Shown here: positions 57,481-64,000 of the stretch, piece after piece | Position numbering within the stretch: position 1 is the stretch's first letter | Layout of the letters: every line of letters begins with the position of its first letter | From: Cordia subcordata | Lineage: Eukaryota; Streptophyta; Magnoliopsida; Boraginales; Cordiaceae | Reading direction: 5' to 3' | Assembly: GCA_028554755.1 (NCBI GenBank) | Contig: JAPTOF010000014.1 | Coordinates: 2,852,001 to 2,916,000, forward strand | DNA: 64,000 bases | The notes under the pieces: generated by a model | What the model was told of the DNA's origin: nothing | The model's input: only the letters and a program-made list of their open reading frames with translations | Database searches by the model: none | Translations under genes and position numbers: made by a program

Positions 57481-57882
57481 CCATACTTAGGATTACTACA
57501 TTCATGGTTATTGTAATCTAAAAGTTCCCAATACTTGTATGGCTCTTGTATTATACTCCTAGTATAAATGTACAACCTGTCTATATCGTCTGTTAAAAAA
57601 TCAATATAATTCAACACGCGTCACACAATTGTGTATCTTATATGATACCAAGCGAAAAAGGATAAATGAATAACAACTAGTCAAACACCACGGAAGCAAT
57701 ATGGGAGGCTAGCTAGTTGGAAACTGAGAGGAAATCTCGTGGTTTGCCCTAAAGGTCATCTAGCAATTAGTCGAGTAAGTACTATAAAATGGTGGTCGGT
57801 GCCAAGGGCTAGATCACCGATTCAAAACTAATACTGGCTTTACAACTTACCTAAATGCATTCTGAATCACTTTATATATACA

Positions 57883-57915
<33 letters not shown>

Positions 57916-58438
57916 GATTGTCAAAGTTCATTTGGCCGGCACTACACCAATATTTCATCCGGAGTTCAAATTAGTTAGTTTGTTTTGCAAGTATGGGGAC
58001 ACCTAAGTGGGAGAAGAAGTTTATCGCAAATTAAAATAGAATTGCTTGAAACTCACCTTATCAATTATTTTGTGAGTAACTTCTCTAATTAGAAAAGCTA
58101 GCCTTGCTCCCGTCAAATCTATTGTTATACCCATTCAACACAGAGCAATCATGTTGAGATTGGGATATACAGGTGGGTCAAAATTTCGTGTCATAAATAA
58201 TACACGAAGAAAAATTGGAAAAAGAATTCCATGCATTTAGAGTCGTGTTTTACGCTTCACAACTGTGTCAAAATGGTGGCTGTCATTGATCCGTTTAATT
58301 CAACAAGGACAGAAAATATTTAAGAATGATGATGCATTTGAAAGGTTAACTTAACCGGATAAAGATACGCTAAGATTTTCTTCTTACGTTACGTAGAATA
58401 TCTCTACTATAATTACAAATTCGATACCAGGGTTTCGC
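57481..58438. other. Intergenic stretch with (TA)n, no gene
   Basis: (TA)n/(CATATA) run at about 57872-57916. No ORF of note. Confidence 0.5.
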
Positions 58439-58503
58439 ACTCATTGGAAAAAGAAAGGGGAAGAGTTTTCCACTCATTGGAAAAAGAAAGGGGGAATAGT
58501 TTT
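58439..58503 (+). repeat. 33 bp tandem duplication
   Basis: ACTCATTGGAAAAAGAAAGG at 58439 and 58472. Confidence 0.93.
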
Positions 58504-58709
58504 TCAGAAATACTAATAGTAAGAGCTGAAAAAGTTGAAAATGGACATGATTTATGACGGGATTTGAATTCGTCTTGTTAAAAATGGACATGATTGGGGT
58601 TCGGATCCAATATCTTGTTCTAGTTCTCTCGATTTAATTGGTGCCCAATATAAGAAATATGCTATATCGAGATTATCAATTGGGGCGAGTTTGAAACCAT
58701 TTCCTGCCC

Positions 58710-58968
58710 TCCGTGCTGTGAATATGAGATTTGCCAGTATACTGTGTACTCCAGCTTTGTCAATTGGTATAAAGAATATACTGTGTGCTCAAGTTTTGTC
58801 AATTGATGATCTGTGAATATGAGATTTTCCAGTATAAAGAATATACTGTGTACTCCAACTTTGTCAATTGGTATAGAGGATATACTGTGTGCTCAAGTTT
58901 TGTCAATTGATGATGAGGTTTGTCAGTATAGGAAATATGTTGTGTACTCAAGTTTTGTTAATTGATGG
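58710..58968 (+). repeat. Minisatellite with ~104 bp higher-order period
   Basis: ATACTGTGTACTCCAnCTTTGTCAATTGGTAT and ATACTGTGTGCTCAAG...TTTTGTCAATTGATGA alternate; the pair repeats with period about 104. The third copy is shorter. Confidence 0.88.
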
Positions 58969-59278
58969 TTGGGTCTTTTGAATGCACTAGTAACCGAGCT
59001 CTATCAAATGAATTATTTTTATTCTATCAATTGAATTATGCTTGTTGAAAAAAAAAAAAAAAGAGTTGGGAAGATTTTCCACTTTGACGTAATGAGTACC
59101 CCTCCCAACGAGGACCGTACCTATCTTCATCCACCTATTAAAGAAAAGAAAAATGACGCAACTCCAGTTTGTCCCCATTAGGAAAAACCACCATCTTTTG
59201 ACTTGGAAAATTGTACAAGTTTCGTTAGGTTGTACTCATCATTTCATTACTGACCATTAAAAAAAAAAAAGGAAAAAT

Positions 59279-60957
59279 ATCAAGAGATCTTATCATTTCA
59301 TTCATCTCCTAACGAATCTAGACAATCCCAACTAGAGATGGTGCGCAACTAAGACGTTAACAAATATGAAGTAGAGGTTACCAAATGATTGAGAACACAA
59401 AGTACAGCTATTACAATCAGGTTATAAGTTCTTATCATTGAGCTTGTCCATCAAAATATGATCGAGGGTTTTATCTTAAATTTTTGTTGAATATATATTA
59501 ATTTAGGATATTAGAATTTGAAATATTAATTTAGTTTTTTACTAAAAAAATTATTCATATATAATTATATTAAATTGTGTGTTTTGATTCTCATTGATAA
59601 CAAGGACCTTGATAACAATTTTATATTCATCCTTGGGCCTTATAATCCATCTAGGACTGAATGATGTGTTCTTGTGAAACAGAACAGAATAATATGTTTT
59701 AATGACTAAAGGGAAAAACAGAAAAGAAATAAGAAGCCGCCAGTATAGCCCCTAATTTTTTTAAGTTCATAAAAAAAAGTGAAGATACGAGCGACGACCT
59801 CGAAGCTCAACACGTTTTTTCTCTTCGTTATCCACAAATTTTCTATGTAATGTTGCTTTGGATTTCTATGACATTAAGGTGAATATGTCAACACTAAGCC
59901 ACAAGTAGTTAAATTTTGTCCGCCTATCATTGCCGGCCCATATATGTATACATAAATATGCATATATTCGTGAGCTGCCTTAATTAAATCCTTGTTTTGG
60001 TTTCTAACTTTACTAGAATATACCCCATGCTCTATACGGGAAAAAGATTATTTTTAACATTTTTATTTATTATTGATGATCAACTTTTATGTTTTATGTT
60101 ATAATGAAATACAATATCTTCTAAAATTTATTTAAGTTTTTTATACTAATATTGTTTTTACAATAAAATTTTCTATTATTGGATAGAACATTTAAATAGA
60201 GAAACTAAAAAAAGAATTGATATGATATAGCTAGGAAAAGGCATGAAAAGGTTTTTTAATGTTATTTTAGATGAGAAAATAGTAATAGTAATTGGTGATT
60301 GAATATAATTAAATTAGAGAATAATTGTGTGTATATATATATATACACACACACATATTTACGAGGTTAGTAAAATGATCTGTTGGATAGAAGAGGGCTT
60401 AATTAGCATGACGACATTTGGCATGTACTAAAAAGATAAGTACCTTGTTTTATATAGTACTAAAGTATATCCCATGCAATACATGAGAAAAATGCATATT
60501 TTAATATTTTTAATTATTATTGGTGGACAAGTTTTACATTTTATGTGAAGATGAAGTACAAATATAACTTTTAAAATTCTTAGTAAGTTTTCAAAATTAA
60601 TAATGTTTAAATTATTTATGAAAGATCTCCAACAATTGATAAAATATTTAAATTGAGAATTTAAAGTAAGAAAATTGACCTAATATGAGAAAAAGAGTAG
60701 TAAAAAATTTTTGAATGTTATTTTGGATAGAAATAATATTATTAATTGATGATTAAATAGATTTAAATTACGTAATAGTTATATTTATAGGAAGATAGAC
60801 AAAACACTTTGTTAGACGATAAAAGCAAGGGCCTAGAACAATATACATGTCATATACACAAAAGGAATTACCTTCTTTTAAGAAGGAAACAACTGAAAAA
60901 ATGATGAAACGTAACATAGTTGAAATAGACATTCGTTTGTAATTATATATATGGATT
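59279..60957. repeat. Segmental tandem duplication, unit 1
   Basis: About 1680 bp. Shares TCTCCTAACGAATCTAGACA, CCAAATGATTGAGA, TATTAATTTAGGATAT, CATCCTTGGGCCTTA, GCGACGACCTCGAA and GATAGAAGAGGGCTTAATTAGC with unit 2 in the same order. Within it, 60020-60340 and 60465-60790 are diverged copies of one ~430 bp sub-unit (CATGCnnTACnnGAnAAA ... TTTAAATnGAGAA). No coding sequence. Confidence 0.85.
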
Positions 60958-61932
60958 TCAAGAAATCTAGCTATTTCATTCCTCTCCTAACGAATCTAGA
61001 CACCAGCGACGACTAGGGTTCACGAAAAAGAGGTTAACAAATAATTTTTATGAAGAAGAGGTTATCAAATGATTGAGAGCACAAAAGTGCAGCTTTCTTT
61101 TTTTTTTTTTTTTTTTGCGAGTGAAAGTACAGCTATTACAGTCAGGTTTTATTATTTTTTTGTATTTTAAATTTTTGTTGAATATATATATATATATATA
61201 TATATATTAATTTAGGATATTTAGAATTTGAAATATTAATTTAGTTTTTACTAAAGCATTATCTGTATATAATAATATATTAAATTTTTTAGTTTTAATT
61301 CATATCGATAACAATTTTATATTCATCCTTGGGCCTTACTGTCCATCTAGGACTAAACGATGTGTTCTTGAGAACAAACTGAATTATATGTTTTAATGAC
61401 AAAAGGGAAAAAGAAAACCCTATAGCCCCTAAATTTTTTGAGTTCATAAAAAAAGATAAATAAATAAATAAATAAGTGAAATGCGAGCGACGACCTCGAA
61501 TCTCGTCACTTTTTTTCTATTAGCTTCGATATCTACAGATTTTCTATAGAATGTTGCTTTGGATTTTATGAAATTCAAAATAAATATGTCAACACTAAAC
61601 CACTAGTACTTAAATTTTGTGCGCCTAATCATCGCCTGCCCATATACACACACATATATATACCCATATTTCGTAAGCTGTCTTAGTTAGATCCCTATGT
61701 TGATTTCATCAATTTTTATATTTTATGAGATAATGATATATAAATATATCTTTTAAAATTTAATTTATTGTATGCAAAATTTTCAGTTATTGAATAGAAT
61801 ATTTAAATTGAGAAACTAAAATAAAAACTGATTTTAATATAAGAAAACAATAACAAAAGATTTCTAAATATTATTGTCGATGAGAAAATAGTATTATTAA
61901 TTGGTGATTGAATAGATAAATTAGGTGATAAT

Positions 61933-61963
<31 letters not shown>

Positions 61964-62440
61964 GAAGTTAGTTAAATGATTTGTTGGATAGAAGAGGGCT
62001 TAATTAGCAAGATGACATATGTTATGTACCGAAAAGTCATGTATCTTACTTTATATAATATTACAGTATATATCGTGCAATACACAAGAAAATGCATATT
62101 TCTAATATGTTTATTTATTTGTTGATGGACAACATTTTACATTTTACCTAAAAATGAAATATAAATGTAACCTTTAAAATTTAATTCGTTGTAAGTTTCA
62201 ATGTTAATAATATTTTTATGAGAGATCTCTAGTAACTAAATAAAATGTCTAAATTATTTATGAGAAATATCCAACAATCAAATAAAAGCAGTTAAATTGA
62301 AAAAATAAAATGAAAAAATGATCTAATACGAGAAAAAGAGCAGTAGAAGATTTTTTAATGTTATTTTTGCCTAAAAATAGTATTATTAATTGATGATTAA
62401 ATAGATTTAAATTAGACAGTAATAGTATACATATATAAGG
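60958..62440. repeat. Segmental tandem duplication, unit 2
   Basis: Copy of 59279-60957, with (TA)n runs at about 61175-61207 and 61934-61960 and a T homopolymer near 61098. Also holds two ~400 bp sub-units (about 61690-61960 and 62080-62430). Right border approximate. Confidence 0.82.
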
Positions 62441-63262
62441 GTAGATTAGTAAAGGTATTAAGTCGCAGAAGATTGATTTTAAATACGTCTCACGTCTTAT
62501 GAGCTATTATTTACCTAAATAACTATTAGGTATTCTAACAATTTTGCTGAATAGGCCTTAAGGACCTTTCATATGCAATTCCTCTAGTCCATATCAATGT
62601 TATGAATGAATGATATTAACTTTAAATTAGTGATATAATTATAATAAAGTAACATTGATTGTGGATCGTTTATAGTCCCAAAAAGAAAAAAGAAAACAAA
62701 AGTAATCTATGCGCTTTAAGACAATAACTACATACATGATCATTCTTCAATATAGTAATAATTAGTGGAACAAAAAGCAAATGGAACGACAATAAATCCA
62801 ACACTAAATTACTATTAAGAAGAGGGCGACGAGCCACAATTCACGGGGACCATTGTCTGGCAGCTGGGGTTGACTTTTTTTTTTTTTTGGGAGGAAAATC
62901 AATGATGGATTACGGCATTCATTTAACGAAAATTAATCCGGATTGACATTTAGGAGTAGGTAATGTTAGTACGCAATATACGGCTATGTACTTGCCTTCC
63001 CCAACGTCATGCACACGCATCACCTCATCCGTACATCTCTCTGCACTTTCTTCTCACGCATATATTTTTTTGATGGTAGTCTTTATCTTGCATAATTCTA
63101 AAACACACCAGCAAACTTGCGTAACCACTCATCAAGTCCTTCTCTTAGTAGATATATATATATATATACATATATTATATATATACACGATATTATTGCT
63201 TCTGCAGAAAAAAGGAGACTGTCGAGTTTTAGTGTGTGTTTTTGTGTTTTCTGTGTGTAAAG
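62441..63262 (+). promoter_or_regulatory. Upstream region of the LRR gene
   Basis: Non-coding. Contains GGTTGACTTTT (W-box core TTGAC, 62867) and a (TA)n run at about 63151-63186 close to the ATG. No single TATA box can be chosen; the transcription start is unknown. Frames that read into the gene from 62986 or 63236 are not favoured. Confidence 0.35.
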
Positions 63263-63454
63263 ATGATGTACGAACAGCAGCATGCGAGGATAGATATGAG
63301 GAAGCGGCAAGATAAGAGGGCAAAACCGCTTATTGTACAAGAAGAAAGGCTTGAGATCGTGGATCTGAGTGGGATGTGTTTAGAATCTCTTCCAAATCCT
63401 CCTCTAAACTTGGGGTCCATCTGCAAATTAGACCTCTCAAACAACAATCTCCAG
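63263..63454 (+). CDS. Plant intracellular Ras-group-type LRR protein, exon 1 (gene continues beyond window)
   Basis: 64 codons, [18 protein letters not shown] to LDLSNNNLQ, then donor GTAAAA in phase 0. After a basic N-terminus without signal peptide comes [18 protein letters not shown], then [12 protein letters not shown], two LRR repeats of the intracellular Ras-group (PIRL) kind. PIRL proteins are cytosolic scaffolds related to animal SHOC2-type LRRs; some act in pollen. The rest of the ~9-10 LRRs must lie to the right. Start chosen at the first ATG of the frame (a second ATG follows directly). An LRR fold is certain; the PIRL subgroup is probable. Confidence 0.82.
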
Positions 63455-63539
63455 GTAAAATTTTACGACTTCTGATGATATTGGTACCTTTTCTTGCTTT
63501 TATTTTCATGTACTTTGTATTGGTACATGGATACAAAAT

Positions 63540-63690
63540 AGAGATGGAAATTTCTATCTCAACATCCGGGACTTTTTGAGATGAATTTTCAGCTCAAATT
63601 CCATCTCAAAACGAATTTGAGACAATTTTTTTTTTAAGTTTGAGATGAATATTTACGGTCTCAAATTTGAAAATTTTTTGTAGTATAGTA
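63540..63690 (-). mobile_element. CACTA-like transposon terminus in the LRR gene intron
   Basis: On - : CTATACTACAAAAAATTTTC, close to the CACTACAA(A/G)AAAA ends of plant CACTA elements, followed by inverted and direct copies of TTTGAGATGAA as sub-terminal repeats. Only one end is visible. Confidence 0.45.
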
Positions 63691-63766
63691 AAAATGACTT
63701 GCATGAGCATACTCTTGGTATCTCTATTGAGAATAATATTAACAGATACCCAACCAAACTGTCATA

Positions 63767-63769
<3 letters not shown>

Positions 63770-63811
<42 letters not shown>
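63770..63811 (+). repeat. (TA)n microsatellite
   Basis: About 20 TA units. Confidence 0.95.
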
Positions 63812-63814
<3 letters not shown>

Positions 63815-64000
63815 CGTTATATATGTATTAACGACTCAAAATTATTACGCTATGAACAGATCTACTCCCATCTCAAATAGGCTTTAAACCGTATGAATGA
63901 GTCATAACATGTATGTTCTTGAAGGAGAATTGGGACGAAAAGTGTTAGTTTCTCTAATCCTCTTCTCGTTGTTGGGTAAGATGTACATATTTTGATTAAT

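Larger units (their letters stand above)
63455..64000 (+). other. Intron 1 of the LRR gene (incomplete)
   Basis: Holds repeated GAGATGAA/TCTCAAATT motifs at 63540-63690 ending TTTTTTGTAGTATAG (CACTA-transposon-like end) and a (TA)n run at about 63770-63811. No acceptor can be chosen within the window. Confidence 0.6.

Noticed and set aside
63236..63262. Upstream extension of the LRR frame
   Set aside because: No ATG in frame before 63263; the earlier start would be GTG, not expected in plants.

Overview
This is a 64 kb piece of nuclear DNA from a dicot-type flowering plant. The evidence is AT-rich, intron-containing sequence, many Ty1/copia retrotransposons primed by initiator-methionine tRNA, large LTRs of other families, MITE-like inverted-repeat elements, a four-exon SABATH methyltransferase gene and the first exon of a plant intracellular Ras-group-type leucine-rich-repeat (LRR) gene. 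I cannot name the species from sequence alone. There are no bacterial operons, CRISPR arrays, rRNA or tRNA genes that I can support.

Layout. 1-7270: a degenerate Angela/TNT1-94-like copia element (A, + strand; its 5' LTR lies outside the window), inserted in an LTR of a second family (called G here, 7271-8137). 8138-12100: AT-rich DNA with a LINE tail and a solo G LTR (9429-10849, target duplication AGATA). 12140-16112: a diverged copia LTR and a deleted copia element (C) that carries a 1.4 kb TRIM-like mini-LTR element (14180-15586). 16116-23373: a gypsy-type LTR (inferred) split by a complete but dead SIRE-like copia element (16946-22504), followed by a solo LTR of the same SIRE-like family (23374-24805).

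25172-28784 (- strand) is the main host gene: a SABATH carboxyl methyltransferase with four exons and correct splice sites, broken by one missing base in exon 3. Its promoter region, TATA box and G-box included, lies in a 1.6 kb tandem duplication (28821-30439 and 30440-32490). The second copy alone has received a 377 bp MITE. A foldback element forms the far end of the duplicated unit. 33598-33912 holds three 105 bp tandem repeats, and 34460-36850 a copia 3' half (- strand).

36863-50935 is a large family-G LTR element (- strand), split by a second Angela-like copia element (B, 40158-49699, - strand, 5 bp target duplication AAAAC, both LTRs and primer-binding site visible). 50940-53406 is the 3' end of another SIRE-like element (+). 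53407-62440 has no recognisable gene. It contains microsatellites, minisatellites, a foldback element and a 1.68 kb tandem segmental duplication with internal sub-repeats. 63263-63454 is exon 1 of the LRR gene, whose intron runs to the window end.

The window is thus a nested-retrotransposon cluster with two host loci, one inactivated. The most unusual signals are (i) GGTCGACC-type palindromes that recur in the leader or LTR of retrotransposon families otherwise unalike, and (ii) the duplicated promoter in front of a SABATH gene that differs from an intact gene by one base.
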